Shown: positions 1-8,612, counted from the stretch's first letter. The stretch: DNA of 36,265 nucleotides from Caballeronia sp. BR00000012568055 (GCF_029439455.1 NZ_JAQFVG010000234.1:1-36265); one strand, 5' to 3'. Notes: generated from the letters alone by a model not told the origin. Numbers and translations: made by a program.

Positions 1-2
1 AG

Positions 3-671
3 ATTCTTATCGACCTTGCGGAGTCTTTGGATGTTCCGCTGCGCGACCGGAACGGCTTGCTGATCGCGGCAGGATATGCGCCGATCTATCCTGATGGTGA
101 TTGGCAGGACGCCGAAATGATGGGCGTGACCAAGGCGCTCAGACGCATGCTCCGTCAAGCCGAGCCTTACCCAGCCGTAGTCATGGACCGCTACTGGAAT
201 GTGCTGATGAACAATGACGGACTCACGCGCCTGTTTAATTGCTTTACGGATACATCGACGTGGACCGGACCGCACAATATCCTGCACACGATCTTCGATC
301 CGAAGCGTCTGCGCCCTTACATCGCGAATTGGAACGAGCTTGCGATGAGCCTGATCCATCGGGTGTATCGCGAGTCGGTCGGACGTCATATCGATGAGAA
401 GACCGAAGCGCTGCTGGAAAGTCTGCTTGCTTATCCGGACGTGCCGGACGACTGGAAAACGCCGAAAGGTCTGACCGTTATCATGGATACGCCCGTCGTA
501 CCGCTTGCTCTGACGCGGAACGATACGACGCTGCGATTCTTTTCGATGGTGACGACGGTCGGCACACCGCAGACCGTCGCCGCGCAGGAGTTGCGCATGG
601 AGTGGATGCTTCCGGTCGATGACGAAACCGAACGCCTTCACAAGCAGATGCTCGAAAAGACAATGGATTGA
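3..671 (+). CDS. XRE-family regulator, MmyB-like C-terminal part (5' end cut by window)
   Basis: The frame is open to the left edge and reads ILIDLAESLDVPLRDRN before an internal TTG, so the gene starts outside the window. What remains is the tail of an HTH_XRE domain (LAESLDVPLRDRNGLLIAAGY) followed by the MmyB-like ligand-binding domain, recognisable from MDRYWNVLMNN and the ALLESLLAYPDVPDDW and LRFFSMVTTVGTPQ segments. Proteins of this family are about 260-290 residues, so roughly 50-70 N-terminal residues holding most of the HTH are missing here. It is a cytoplasmic DNA-binding regulator whose ligand and target cannot be told. It converges with the porin gene, leaving a 21-base gap without a visible terminator. 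Confidence 0.85.
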   Translation: MLIDLAESLDVPLRDRNGLLIAAGYAPIYPDGDWQDAEMMGVTKALRRMLRQAEPYPAVVMDRYWNVLMNNDGLTRLFNCFTDTSTWTGPHNILHTIFDPKRLRPYIANWNELAMSLIHRVYRESVGRHIDEKTEALLESLLAYPDVPDDWKTPKGLTVIMDTPVVPLALTRNDTTLRFFSMVTTVGTPQTVAAQELRMEWMLPVDDETERLHKQMLEKTMD

Positions 672-692
672 TAAACGTAGTCATCCGAAATA

Positions 693-1829
693 TCAAAATG
701 AATGCGTCATCCCGACACGTGCCACCACCTGATGCGCATTCGACGATACCCCCGCCGCGCCCGGAATAAACGCCGTATCGAGCGAGGTGCCGGTATTACC
801 CGCGCTCAGTTTCTGATAGACCGCTTGCGTGTACACGCTGGTTCGTTTGGATAACGAATACTGCGCCATCAGCCCGGCCTGATTCCAGTGCATCGCGCGC
901 TCGGTGCCGGCTTGCTTGAGGTGCGCCATCGTGTAGGTGTACATGGCGGCGACGGAAACATCGGGCTGAATGTCGTATTTCAGGTTGAATTCCACGTTGT
1001 CGAAGCGCAGGCCCGCGTTGTTCAGGCCGAGCTCGCCCGTATAAACCGACGAAACCGGTTGCTCCACGTTCACATGCGTATAGACGAGACCGAGTGTGGC
1101 ATCGCCCGCGCCGTAGCTTGCGCCGATTCCGTAGATCTTCTGATTCGACGCCACGCAATTCGTATCGTCAGATGCCACTGCGCCCGCCGATGTCGTTCCC
1201 GGCTTCGACACGTTCTCGACCACCGCGCCGATCGTGAATGTCGAATAGCTGTATTTAAGGCCCGCGCCGAGCATGCGATTGCTCGCGAACGCGCCCGCCT
1301 GATTGCTGAATCCGTACAAGGCCGTGGCCGTCACGCCGCCGTATTCGGCGCTCGTAAATTTGACCGCGTTGTTCGCGTGGAACGTGGAATCAGTGTTGTC
1401 GTTATCGAGCGGATGTGAAAACAAATAGCCGCCCCAGTAACCGTTGGCCGTCATCAGACCGATGACATCGCTAACCGTGTCAAGTTGCCGACCGAATGTT
1501 AGTGATCCGAATGTATCGGATTGCAGTCCGGCGTACGATTGATAACCGAACAGACGGCCGCCGTAATACGCTTGGCCGTTCTCCGGCGTGAAGCCGCTTT
1601 CCAGATCGAAGATCGCGTGCAGTCCGTCGCCGAGATCTTCGCTGCCTTTCACGCCCCAACGGCTCGTTACCATATCGACGCCTGACATTTGCCATGCGCT
1701 GTGGCCGCCCGCGTTGCTGGTGTAGTTGATGCCTTCGTCCAGCACTCCGAATAAAGTAACGCTGCTTTGTGCATGGGCGACGGCGGTCGCAAACAACAAC
1801 GCGCCCGCCAATACAATCTTCGAATTCAT
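693..1829 (-). CDS. Gram-negative trimeric porin (OmpC-like, Burkholderia type)
   Basis: This is an outer-membrane diffusion channel of 378 residues. It has a signal peptide (about residues 1-20, cleavage after AHA), then the typical mature start QSSVTLFGVLDEG, and the motifs RWGVKGSEDLG, FDLESGF, FGRQ, and C-terminal VARVGMTHSF ending in the Phe needed for beta-barrel assembly. The start at 1829 is chosen for the signal peptide and the AGGAGAC ribosome site just upstream. The same frame stays open further upstream, but that stretch overlaps the permease gene and is not porin-like. It lies 62 bases behind the NCS1 permease on the same strand, so it may be the outer-membrane partner for that permease's substrate. 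Confidence 0.93.
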   Translation of the reverse strand: MNSKIVLAGALLFATAVAHAQSSVTLFGVLDEGINYTSNAGGHSAWQMSGVDMVTSRWGVKGSEDLGDGLHAIFDLESGFTPENGQAYYGGRLFGYQSYAGLQSDTFGSLTFGRQLDTVSDVIGLMTANGYWGGYLFSHPLDNDNTDSTFHANNAVKFTSAEYGGVTATALYGFSNQAGAFASNRMLGAGLKYSYSTFTIGAVVENVSKPGTTSAGAVASDDTNCVASNQKIYGIGASYGAGDATLGLVYTHVNVEQPVSSVYTGELGLNNAGLRFDNVEFNLKYDIQPDVSVAAMYTYTMAHLKQAGTERAMHWNQAGLMAQYSLSKRTSVYTQAVYQKLSAGNTGTSLDTAFIPGAAGVSSNAHQVVARVGMTHSF

Positions 1830-1891
1830 GCTGCCTGTCTCCTGTCGCGGCGATGGCTTGACCGTTAGTCGTGTTTTAGAAAGAGAAGCGC

Positions 1892-3427
1892 TTATTCGAC
1901 GCGTTCGAGATCGCGCACGCGCGGCGTGATCATCGGTGCGGCCACATGCGTGCGGTCGTGACGCGCGCCGACCAGACGGCGGCCTTGCGGACCATGCACG
2001 GCATCGGGTTCGGGGAAGCACCACAGCATCGCCAGATAGAACATGCCGCCCACGGCGAACGAGACCGGCACGCTCAGGTCGCAGCCGCCCGCGAGCGCGC
2101 CCAGCGGCGCGACGTACTGTCCCGGCAGATTGACAAACATCAGACCGATGATCGCGGCCGGCAGCCATGCGCCCATCGCGCGCCAGTTCCAGCCGTGCGT
2201 GAACCAGTAGTGGCCGCCGCGCTCGCCGCGATTGAACACCTGAAGATCGTCGGAGAGATAAAAGCCGCCGCGCTGCACGAAGCCGATCACCATGATCGCC
2301 ATCCACGGGCAACTAAAGGTGCAGATGAGCGTCGAGAAAGTCGCCACGCTTTCAACGAGATTGAACGCGAAGCGGCCGAGAAAAATGAAGCCGATGGCCA
2401 GCGTGCCAATCAGCAAGGTTGCGCGCACGCGGTTGAGGTATCGCGGAAACATGCTCGACATGTCGAGGCCCGTGCCGTAGAGCGCGGTCGTGCCCGTTGA
2501 CATGCCGCCGATGATCGCGATCAGGCACATCGGCAACAGAAACCAGTGCGGCGATACCGCGAGCAGACCGCCAACGTAATCGTTCGAGCTGATAAAGCTG
2601 GGCGCCTGCGTAGCGATGATCGTCGCCGTCGCCAGACCGAAGAAAAACGGCACGAACGTGGCGATTTGCGCGGCGAACACCGCGCCCATCACACGGTAAC
2701 GCGGCGTCGATTGCGGAATGTAGCGCGCCCAGTCGCCGAGCGTGGAAGCGAACGACACCGGATTGCTGAGCGCGACCAGCATCGCGCCAATAAACGCGGC
2801 CCAGAAGCCCGCGCTGCCGTGTTGAAGCGTGCCGGCGTAGTGCATGTCGAAGGCCTTCGCGAACGCGAATGCGCCGAGCAGGAACATGAGGCTCGCGGCC
2901 CACACCGCGATCTTGTTGACCCACAGCATAAATCGAAAGCCGTACACGCACACGACCAGCACGAGCACCGCGAACACCATATACGCCGAGCCGAGCGTCC
3001 ACGGATTCACCGGCACGCCGACCATGTCATGCACGCCGCCGACGAGCGCATCGCCCGAACTCCAAACGGCGAGCGAGAAGAACGCCACCGACGTCAGCAC
3101 CGCAAGAAACGATCCGACGATCCGCCCGTGAATGCCGAAGTGCGCGCCCGACGATACGGGATCGCTGGTGCCGTTGCGTGGCCCGAACAGGCTCATCGGC
3201 GCGAGCATGCAGGTGCCCGCGAGCACGCCCGTGACGATGGCCCAAAGACTCGCTTCGAACGACAGCCCGACCAGAATCGGAAAACTGCCGAGCACGGACG
3301 TCGAGAAGGTATTGCAGCCGCCGAACAGCAGGCGAAAGAGATCGATGGGCCGCGCGTATCGCGAGGCGTCTGGAATGCGCTCGAAACCGAATGTTTCGAC
3401 CTGCGTAATACTCGTGTTGTCAGCCAT
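1892..3427 (-). CDS. NCS1-family permease (cytosine/purine/hydantoin-type transporter)
   Basis: The 511-residue inner-membrane protein has about 12 hydrophobic segments. The N-terminal signature GCNTFSTSVLGSFPILVGLS, and GPRNGTSDPVSSGAHFGIHGR, match the nucleobase:cation symporter-1 family, which imports nucleobases, hydantoins, allantoin and related nitrogen compounds with H+ or Na+. The start at 3427 is preferred because a GGAG lies 9 bases upstream; a second in-frame ATG five codons earlier has no good ribosome site. It follows the LysR gene by 133 bases and precedes the porin by 62, which suggests one leftward transcript. Its neighbours (FAD amine oxidase, ureohydrolase, ALDH) suggest an amine or guanidino substrate, but NCS1 substrate range cannot be read from the sequence. 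Confidence 0.88.
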   Translation of the reverse strand: MADNTSITQVETFGFERIPDASRYARPIDLFRLLFGGCNTFSTSVLGSFPILVGLSFEASLWAIVTGVLAGTCMLAPMSLFGPRNGTSDPVSSGAHFGIHGRIVGSFLAVLTSVAFFSLAVWSSGDALVGGVHDMVGVPVNPWTLGSAYMVFAVLVLVVCVYGFRFMLWVNKIAVWAASLMFLLGAFAFAKAFDMHYAGTLQHGSAGFWAAFIGAMLVALSNPVSFASTLGDWARYIPQSTPRYRVMGAVFAAQIATFVPFFFGLATATIIATQAPSFISSNDYVGGLLAVSPHWFLLPMCLIAIIGGMSTGTTALYGTGLDMSSMFPRYLNRVRATLLIGTLAIGFIFLGRFAFNLVESVATFSTLICTFSCPWMAIMVIGFVQRGGFYLSDDLQVFNRGERGGHYWFTHGWNWRAMGAWLPAAIIGLMFVNLPGQYVAPLGALAGGCDLSVPVSFAVGGMFYLAMLWCFPEPDAVHGPQGRRLVGARHDRTHVAAPMITPRVRDLERVE

Positions 3428-3560
3428 AGTGTCTCGCTCCATTTGGATATCGTGCTCTTCTTTATGCGCTGCCCTTCTTATCGGCGGTCACTCTAAAACA
3501 CGTGCGCGCGCGCCATATTGCGTATTCGAAACATTGGTTGCGGCAAATGTTCTGTATAAC

Positions 3561-4493
3561 TTATGACGTGAGTTCGCATTGCGGTTCGCTCGCGCGCGTG
3601 CCGTAGACCGCGAAAAGGTCTTCGCAGAAGGCCTTGACGATAGGTTTATCGGCCATATCACGCTTCATCGCGAGATGCAGCGGCACGTCGAAACCGAACG
3701 CGGTGCGGCCTAATACGCGAATCAATCCGCGCTGCTCGAACGGCTCGGCATGATGCGCAGGCAAATAGCCGATATGACTGCCCGACAGAATCAGCACCGT
3801 CGCCGCGTCGATGCTGTCCGCAATCGCCGTCACGCGTCGCTCGTCGATACGCACGAGTTCTTCGGGCACGGGATAGCTGCGCCAGATCCAGTCGTGCGCG
3901 CGCAGATCGTCGATGGTCACGTGCGGGTCTTCGTGAAAGAGCGGATGTCCGCGTCCGCAGCAAATCACTTGCCGCTCGCTGAAAAGCCTGCTGTACGACA
4001 AACCAGCCACGCGATGCCAGAAGTACCCGATCGCCAGATCGAGTTGATGATTCACGAGGCTTTCCTCGAGCTCTTGCGGCGGCGCGACGTGCATGGCGAA
4101 GCGCACGGCCTGATCGCGCTTGCGAAACGTGCCGATGGCTTCGGCCAGCCGCGCGTTTTCAACATGCGACGCCTGCCCGATCAATCCGATCGATAGCGTG
4201 CCAACCAACTTGCGGTCGATATCACGAACCTGCGCGACGAATTGCGATGTCGCCGCTAGCAGCGCGCGCGCCGACACCACGAATCGCTCGCCCTTCGATG
4301 TGAGCCGGAAGCCGCCGCGTCCACGCTCGCACAACCTGAAGCCCATTCGCGCCTCGAGCGCGGTCAATTGCGAACTGATGGTCGATTGACGCACGCCGAG
4401 CGTGGCTTCGGCGGCGGTGATGCCGCGCGCATCGACCACGGCGAGAAAGATGCGCACGAGGCGCAGATCGAGATCGGAAGTATTGGAGAACAT
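3561..4493 (-). CDS. LysR-family transcriptional regulator
   Basis: The protein has 310 residues, the normal LysR length. It carries an N-terminal winged HTH (DLRLVRIFLAVVDARGITAAE, then TLGVRQSTISSQLTALEARMG at about residues 10-50) and a substrate-binding domain (TLSIGLIGQ, ESLVNHQLDLAIGYFW, GSHIGYLP). It begins 10 bases after the stop of the FAD oxidoreductase gene and has no strong ribosome site of its own, so it is probably co-transcribed and perhaps translationally coupled. An embedded regulator in a leftward catabolic operon suggests it senses the pathway substrate or product and controls this set, although LysR regulators more often sit divergent from their targets. Confidence 0.92.
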   Translation of the reverse strand: MFSNTSDLDLRLVRIFLAVVDARGITAAEATLGVRQSTISSQLTALEARMGFRLCERGRGGFRLTSKGERFVVSARALLAATSQFVAQVRDIDRKLVGTLSIGLIGQASHVENARLAEAIGTFRKRDQAVRFAMHVAPPQELEESLVNHQLDLAIGYFWHRVAGLSYSRLFSERQVICCGRGHPLFHEDPHVTIDDLRAHDWIWRSYPVPEELVRIDERRVTAIADSIDAATVLILSGSHIGYLPAHHAEPFEQRGLIRVLGRTAFGFDVPLHLAMKRDMADKPIVKAFCEDLFAVYGTRASEPQCELTS

Positions 4494-4503
4494 GCGGGCG
4501 CGC

Positions 4504-5985
4504 TCACATGGGAAAGCCCAGCGCCTTGATGCCTTTGATCCACGCGCGTTTCCAGCCGCCTTCGGCGTCCGCGCCGTCGAACGCGTGAAAGGTCACTTTC
4601 GCGGCCAGCCAGCGCACCGGTTCGGGCGGAATGTACGTGGGACGCTGATTGGCGATATCGAGCGCGCGTTCGGGGCTGTCGCGATCGAACAGAATATTCA
4701 GACCCATAAACGCACCAAATCGGCTCGCGGCCACGCCAAAGCCCGTGTAGCCCGCGACGAACACGGCCTTGTCGCCAAGATAGCGGCGCGCGAATACCGA
4801 ACCGCGCGAGCAATAGTCGATCGGCCCGCCCCACGCGTGCGAAAAGCGCACATCGCTGAGTTGCGGGAACGTGTTGTAGAAAGCCTGCGCGAGCCGGTGA
4901 TAAGTCTCGCGTTTCTGGTCCTGCGCCGGGTTCGGATCGCCATCGAAGTGATAGCTCACAAGCCCGCCGAAGATGATGTTGTTGTTCTTCGTGAGGCGGA
5001 AATAATTGAGTTGCGTGCGCGTATCGTAGATGCCCTGACGCTGCTTCCAGCCGATGCGCGCAAGCTGTTCTTCGGTAAGCGGCTCGGTGGCGAGCACATG
5101 ATCGCGCACTTGCAACACTCGCCGGTTGATATCGGCGATACCGACTTTCGCGGTGCCGCTGCCGAACAGCACGCGCGGCGCGCGCACGCTACCCGAAGGT
5201 GTCCTGACGAATACGCTCTCGCCTTCATCGGACACGCTGGTCAGCGGACTATGTTCATAGAGCCGCACGCCGAGTTGCAGCGCCGCGCGCTTCAGGCCCC
5301 ACGCAAGCTTGGCCGGATGCACGATGCCGCTGCGATTACGCGACCAGAGCGCGCCTGCAAAAAGCGGCGAATCGAGTTGCGCGCGCGTGGCGGCGGCATC
5401 GAGCAAAACGACGTCGTGACCGTACGATTTGTGCAGATCGTGATCGGCACGCAGATGATCGATATGCTCCGGGTCCACGGCCACCGTCATCTCGCCGTTC
5501 CACTCGATATCCGCGTCGATGCCATAGCGCTTGAGCGTCGCCTCGAAGCCATCGAGATTGCGCTGGCCGAATTCCTCGAGCTCCGCAATATCGTTCGGAA
5601 ACACGCGCACCGCGTTCGGCAAACCGTGCATCACCGATGTCGAAATGATGCCGCCCGCGCGCCCGGATGCGCCATGCGCGACGCGTCCTGCTTCGATCAG
5701 CACGACGTCGAGTTCGGGCATCTGTTCCTTGGCTTGCACGGCCGCCCACAGCCCCGTGAAGCCGCCGCCGACGATCAGCAGATCGGCGCGCGTATCGCCT
5801 GTGAGCGGCGCTTCTGCGGGCGGCTCGGCGGGATTGTCGAGCCAGTACGGCGAGAGCTTGGTGCGCGAGAGCGCTTCTTCGACGCCCAGTTCGACGGGCG
5901 CGCGGTTCTTGTCGCGCGCAGGCGTTCGTGTGGCCGCATCGGGCGCGGCGAAATCCGCTTCGAGAAATTGGGCGCTTTCATTCAT
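4504..5985 (-). CDS. FAD-dependent oxidoreductase, DAO family (gamma-glutamylputrescine oxidase-like)
   Basis: The 493-residue protein has a DAO fold. The FAD-binding Rossmann motif LLIVGGGFTGLWAA lies at residues 69-82, with the acidic ribose ligand at E98 in VVLIEAG, followed by GASGRAGGIIS. The C-terminal FAD segment HAWGGPIDYCSRGSVF and the VFVAGYTGFGVAAS stretch fit the PuuB/OrdL group, which oxidises amines to aldehydes with release of H2O2. There is no glutamylputrescine synthetase nearby, so the substrate may be a free amine such as agmatine; that is inference. The start at 5985 has AGGAAG upstream. It lies 156 bases after the cupin gene and 10 before the LysR gene on the same strand. 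Confidence 0.88.
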   Translation of the reverse strand: MNESAQFLEADFAAPDAATRTPARDKNRAPVELGVEEALSRTKLSPYWLDNPAEPPAEAPLTGDTRADLLIVGGGFTGLWAAVQAKEQMPELDVVLIEAGRVAHGASGRAGGIISTSVMHGLPNAVRVFPNDIAELEEFGQRNLDGFEATLKRYGIDADIEWNGEMTVAVDPEHIDHLRADHDLHKSYGHDVVLLDAAATRAQLDSPLFAGALWSRNRSGIVHPAKLAWGLKRAALQLGVRLYEHSPLTSVSDEGESVFVRTPSGSVRAPRVLFGSGTAKVGIADINRRVLQVRDHVLATEPLTEEQLARIGWKQRQGIYDTRTQLNYFRLTKNNNIIFGGLVSYHFDGDPNPAQDQKRETYHRLAQAFYNTFPQLSDVRFSHAWGGPIDYCSRGSVFARRYLGDKAVFVAGYTGFGVAASRFGAFMGLNILFDRDSPERALDIANQRPTYIPPEPVRWLAAKVTFHAFDGADAEGGWKRAWIKGIKALGFPM

Positions 5986-6141
5986 GACGTGCTTCCTTTT
6001 CTTGCGCTCGGCGCTTGCGGGACGAACGAAGCCCTCGCGCAAGCGCTGCGCGCAACCTTCCTCATGATTGGAGTTCACTGCTGACTGGAGCGCGCCGCGT
6101 GCGAACCGCGGCGCGCAATGCTTAGCGTTACTTACCTTTCT

Positions 6142-6489
6142 TTAGCTTTGCGGTTCGAGCACGATATAAAACTTCTTCGCGTCCTCGATGGTTTCCCAAC
6201 GGCCCGCGAAACCGGCTGGCAAAAGATAGCCTTCGCCGGCGGCGAATTCCTTACGCGTGCCGTTCACATCGGTCAATGCGATTTTGCCTTCGACGAGCCA
6301 CACGGCTTCATCCGCGGTGGTCGCGGGGAAATCCACCGCGCCGACCTTGCCTTCCCACCAACCGACCACGTAGTTGCCGCTCTGCCCAACGGCTGCGCGC
6401 CAGTCGCTTTCGTCCATGCCGTATTCCAGCTTCGTAAATTGTCCGATGCCTTCGCCCAGCGGCGCGATGTCCTGAATCAGCTTGCTCAT
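6142..6489 (-). CDS. Small cupin-domain protein (cupin_3/DUF861 type)
   Basis: The protein has 115 residues and is a single cupin barrel: VVGWWEGKVGAVDFP, DEAVWLVEGKIALTD, then FAAGEGYLLPAGFAGRWET. The ADEAVWLVEGK strand is typical of the cupin_3 family, related to ureidoglycine aminohydrolase barrels. The usual metal-binding His-rich HxH motif is absent, so a classic metal site is doubtful. Start ATG 6489 has AAGGGAA upstream. It is the first gene of the leftward set, facing the LuxR-type regulator across about 200 bases. Small cupins of this type often sit next to FAD amine oxidases. Whether it is an enzyme or a ligand-binding accessory is unknown. Confidence 0.82.
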   Translation of the reverse strand: MSKLIQDIAPLGEGIGQFTKLEYGMDESDWRAAVGQSGNYVVGWWEGKVGAVDFPATTADEAVWLVEGKIALTDVNGTRKEFAAGEGYLLPAGFAGRWETIEDAKKFYIVLEPQS

Positions 6490-6516
6490 GTGTTTCCCTT
6501 GATCTGTTGTTATCGA

Positions 6517-6547
6517 TTGAACCGGTCCGGCAAAGTTACCGATTCAA
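6517..6547. promoter_or_regulatory. Inverted-repeat operator candidate, TTGAACCGGT-N11-ACCGATTCAA
   Basis: The arms at 6517-6526 and 6538-6547 pair at 9 of 10 positions. The same 10-mer TTGAATCGGT reappears at 7561-7570, in front of the ureohydrolase gene. It sits just upstream of the cupin start, overlapping where a leftward promoter should be (weak elements TTTGCC and TAACAA on the minus strand, 16 bases apart). The likely binder is the adjacent LuxR-type or the LysR regulator; this is inferred from position and repetition only. Confidence 0.5.
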
Positions 6548-6561
6548 AATGCCCCGGTATG

Positions 6562-6577
6562 CCCCCCCGCAGGGGGG
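6562..6577. promoter_or_regulatory. C6/G6 palindrome in the divergent cupin/luxR promoter region
   Basis: Seven C, then GCA, then six G form a strong 6-bp-arm inverted repeat with a 4-base centre. It lies midway between the two divergent genes. There is no T-run on either side, so it is not a standard terminator. It may be a regulator site or a structured leader element for the rightward transcript. Confidence 0.35.
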
Positions 6578-6692
6578 ACAAGCCGCGTTTCAAGACTCTC
6601 CGGGTAAATACCGAGGTAGCAGCAAACGCCCGCCGTACAAGGGATAGGGCGCATCGACTAAAATGACATGGCCTTTTCTCCTGGGGCGCGCC

Positions 6693-7535
6693 ATGCTCTA
6701 CGATCCCCAATTCCACACCGACACGGATTCATTTCCGCTCTCGTTCAAGACGCTCGGCCGAGTGATCGAAGCGGTCGGCACGCCGGATTTCGTGCCGCGT
6801 CTTACGCTGCTGCTGAACGAAATCGTGCCGCTGAATGTCGTGCATATCGAGCGCTCGCGCGTTGATCGCAGCAAGCCGACGGGCTTTCGCTGCGAGTGGA
6901 TCGGCAGCAGCGGCGTCGGCATGGATACGAGCGTGATTTCCGACGTCATGACGCTCTACTACGACCGCTTCTACGACAGCGATCCGCTTTTTGCCGGCAT
7001 TCGCGGCAAGCTCGGCACCATGCTCGTGGTGCGCGATATCGGCGCAATTCCGCCTGGCGAATTCCGTCAGCGTCTCTTCGATGAAGCGTTGATCGCACAT
7101 GAATGCGTGCTCGCGCGCGGCACAGCGCACGCGCAGGATTCGATCGCGCTGGAACGCGCGCTCGACGCGCCGCCGTTCACGCTCGCCGAGATGAATCGAT
7201 TTCGTCAGGTCAGCGAATTTTTGTTTCCGCTGCTGGAACTGCATGCTTCGACGAGCGCGGCGAAACGCGTCGCGCATCCGACGTCGTTTCTGCATCCGCT
7301 TGCGCAGTTCGACGCGCGCATCGCCGCCGATCATATTCGCCTGTCCAAACGCGAGTACGAAATCTGCGCGCATCTCATCACGGGCCGCACGGTGCCCGAG
7401 GCTGCGGAAATCATCGGCGTGCGGGTGGGCACGGCGGAGTCGTATGTGAAGCGCGCGTTCGCCAAGCTCGGCGTGCGCACCAAGCGCGATCTGATCGCGT
7501 GGGGACAGACGTGTCACGGCTTGTTGACGTTGTAA
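6693..7535 (+). CDS. LuxR-family transcriptional regulator
   Basis: From ATG 6693 the protein has 280 residues. The C-terminal 65 residues carry a LuxR/GerE HTH: LSKREYEICAHLITGRTVPE, then AAEIIGVRVGTAESYVKRAF and AKLGVRTKRDLIAW. The N-terminal 180 residues form a sensory domain without a recognisable phospho-acceptor or a clear autoinducer-binding signature. An ATG at 6663 gives a 10-residue longer form; 6693 is preferred because GGGG lies 7-8 bases upstream, whereas the earlier ATG has only a distant AGGG. It is divergent from the cupin operon and followed after 126 bases by the ureohydrolase, so it is the natural candidate regulator for both arms of the pathway. Confidence 0.87.
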   Translation: MLYDPQFHTDTDSFPLSFKTLGRVIEAVGTPDFVPRLTLLLNEIVPLNVVHIERSRVDRSKPTGFRCEWIGSSGVGMDTSVISDVMTLYYDRFYDSDPLFAGIRGKLGTMLVVRDIGAIPPGEFRQRLFDEALIAHECVLARGTAHAQDSIALERALDAPPFTLAEMNRFRQVSEFLFPLLELHASTSAAKRVAHPTSFLHPLAQFDARIAADHIRLSKREYEICAHLITGRTVPEAAEIIGVRVGTAESYVKRAFAKLGVRTKRDLIAWGQTCHGLLTL

Positions 7536-7542
7536 ATGACGT

Positions 7543-7584
7543 TGTGAAGGCCCATTCACATTGAATCGGTTCGATGTAAACATC
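7543..7584. promoter_or_regulatory. Cluster of three sites in the ureohydrolase promoter
   Basis: Three elements follow one another. First is an inverted repeat TGTGAA-N6-TTCACA (7543-7560). Next is the 10-mer TTGAATCGGT (7561-7570), shared with the cupin promoter. Last is a 12-base palindrome GATGTAAACATC (7573-7584). The first resembles a CRP site but has an 8-base rather than 6-base gap between TGTGA and TCACA. Together they suggest regulated expression of the gene at 7662. Confidence 0.45.
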
Positions 7585-7661
7585 TCCACTTCGTAATTCG
7601 CGCGGTGCCCCGTTCGCCTAACATCGCCCCGTCCATCACAATCAAGACGGGAGACAAGCCC

Positions 7662-8612
7662 ATGCAGCGCGAACTCAACCAGCCGCTCGGTGGAAACGAT
7701 ATGCCGCGTTTCGGTGGCATTGCCACCATGATGCGTCTGCCGCACGCCACGAGCACCGACGGACTCGATGCGTGTTTTGTCGGTGTGCCGCTCGATATCG
7801 GCACGTCGAATCGTTCGGGCGCGCGATTCGGACCGCGTCAGATTCGTACGGAATCCGTATTACTTCGTCCGTACAACATGGCGACGCGCGCCGCGCCCTT
7901 CGATCCGCTGCAAGTGGCCGATATCGGCGACGTCGCCACCAATCCCTATGATCTGAAGGACTCGATGCGGCTGATCGAAGCCGCGTACGACGAGATCATC
8001 GCGAACGGCTGCCGTCCGATCACGCTGGGCGGAGACCATACGATCGCATGGCCCATCTTGCGCGCGCTGCACAAGAAGTATGGCCAGGTTGCCGTAGTAC
8101 ATATCGACGCCCACGCCGACGTCAACGACACCATGTTCGGCGAGAAAATCGCGCACGGCACGCCGTTTCGCCGCGCGGTGGAAGACGGCCTGCTTCAATG
8201 CGACAAGGTCACGCAAATCGGTCTGCGCGGCACGGGTTATCACGCCGACGACTTCGACTGGTGCCGCGCGCAAGGCTTCACCGTCGTGCAGGCCGAAGCA
8301 TGCTGGAACAAATCGCTTGCGCCGCTCATGGCGGAAGTGCGCGAACGCGTGGGCAAGACGCCCGTGTATCTGAGCTTCGATATCGACGGACTCGATCCGG
8401 CCTTTGCGCCCGGCACCGGCACGCCCGAAGTGGGCGGCCTGACCGTGCAGCAAGGGCTCGAAATCGTACGCGGCATGAAAGGGCTGAATGTAGTGGGCGC
8501 GGATCTCGTCGAAGTGTCGCCGCCCTACGATCAGGCCGGCACCACGGCGCTCGTGGGCGCGAATCTCGCGTTCGAAATGCTCTGCGTAATGCCGGGCGTC
8601 AACTACCGCTGA
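7662..8612 (+). CDS. gbuA: Agmatinase-family ureohydrolase, probable 4-guanidinobutyrase
   Basis: The 316-residue enzyme is of the arginase/agmatinase family. It hydrolyses a guanidino compound to urea plus an amine, using two Mn2+ in the cytoplasm. All metal ligands are visible: H126 in LGGDHTIAWP, D149/H151/D153 in HIDAHADVND, and D240/D242 in SFDIDGLDPA. The N-terminal NQPLGGNDMPRFGGIATMMR and the EIVRG/SPPYD regions resemble, from memory, Pseudomonas GbuA (guanidinobutyrase) more than E. coli SpeB. The start at 7662 has GGGAG upstream; a GTG 19 codons earlier is unlikely. The downstream ALDH begins 7 bases after the stop. Agmatine remains an alternative substrate. Confidence 0.9.
   Translation: MQRELNQPLGGNDMPRFGGIATMMRLPHATSTDGLDACFVGVPLDIGTSNRSGARFGPRQIRTESVLLRPYNMATRAAPFDPLQVADIGDVATNPYDLKDSMRLIEAAYDEIIANGCRPITLGGDHTIAWPILRALHKKYGQVAVVHIDAHADVNDTMFGEKIAHGTPFRRAVEDGLLQCDKVTQIGLRGTGYHADDFDWCRAQGFTVVQAEACWNKSLAPLMAEVRERVGKTPVYLSFDIDGLDPAFAPGTGTPEVGGLTVQQGLEIVRGMKGLNVVGADLVEVSPPYDQAGTTALVGANLAFEMLCVMPGVNYR

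Noticed and set aside
1830..2312. 161-residue N-terminal extension of the porin
   Set aside because: It lies inside the permease gene in another frame and is Arg-rich; the signal peptide begins at 1829.
4402..6084. 560-codon open frame opposite the FAD oxidoreductase
   Set aside because: GC-rich codon bias keeps antisense frames open. The translation is rich in Arg, His and Ala, without domains, while the opposite strand has a full enzyme.
7543..7560. CRP-binding site before the ureohydrolase gene
   Set aside because: TGTGA and TCACA are separated by 8 instead of 6 bases. It is kept only as an inverted repeat, not as a CRP site.
7103..7564. 153-codon frame inside the LuxR-type gene
   Set aside because: Out-of-frame, Arg-rich reading of a gene with a clear HTH in the main frame.
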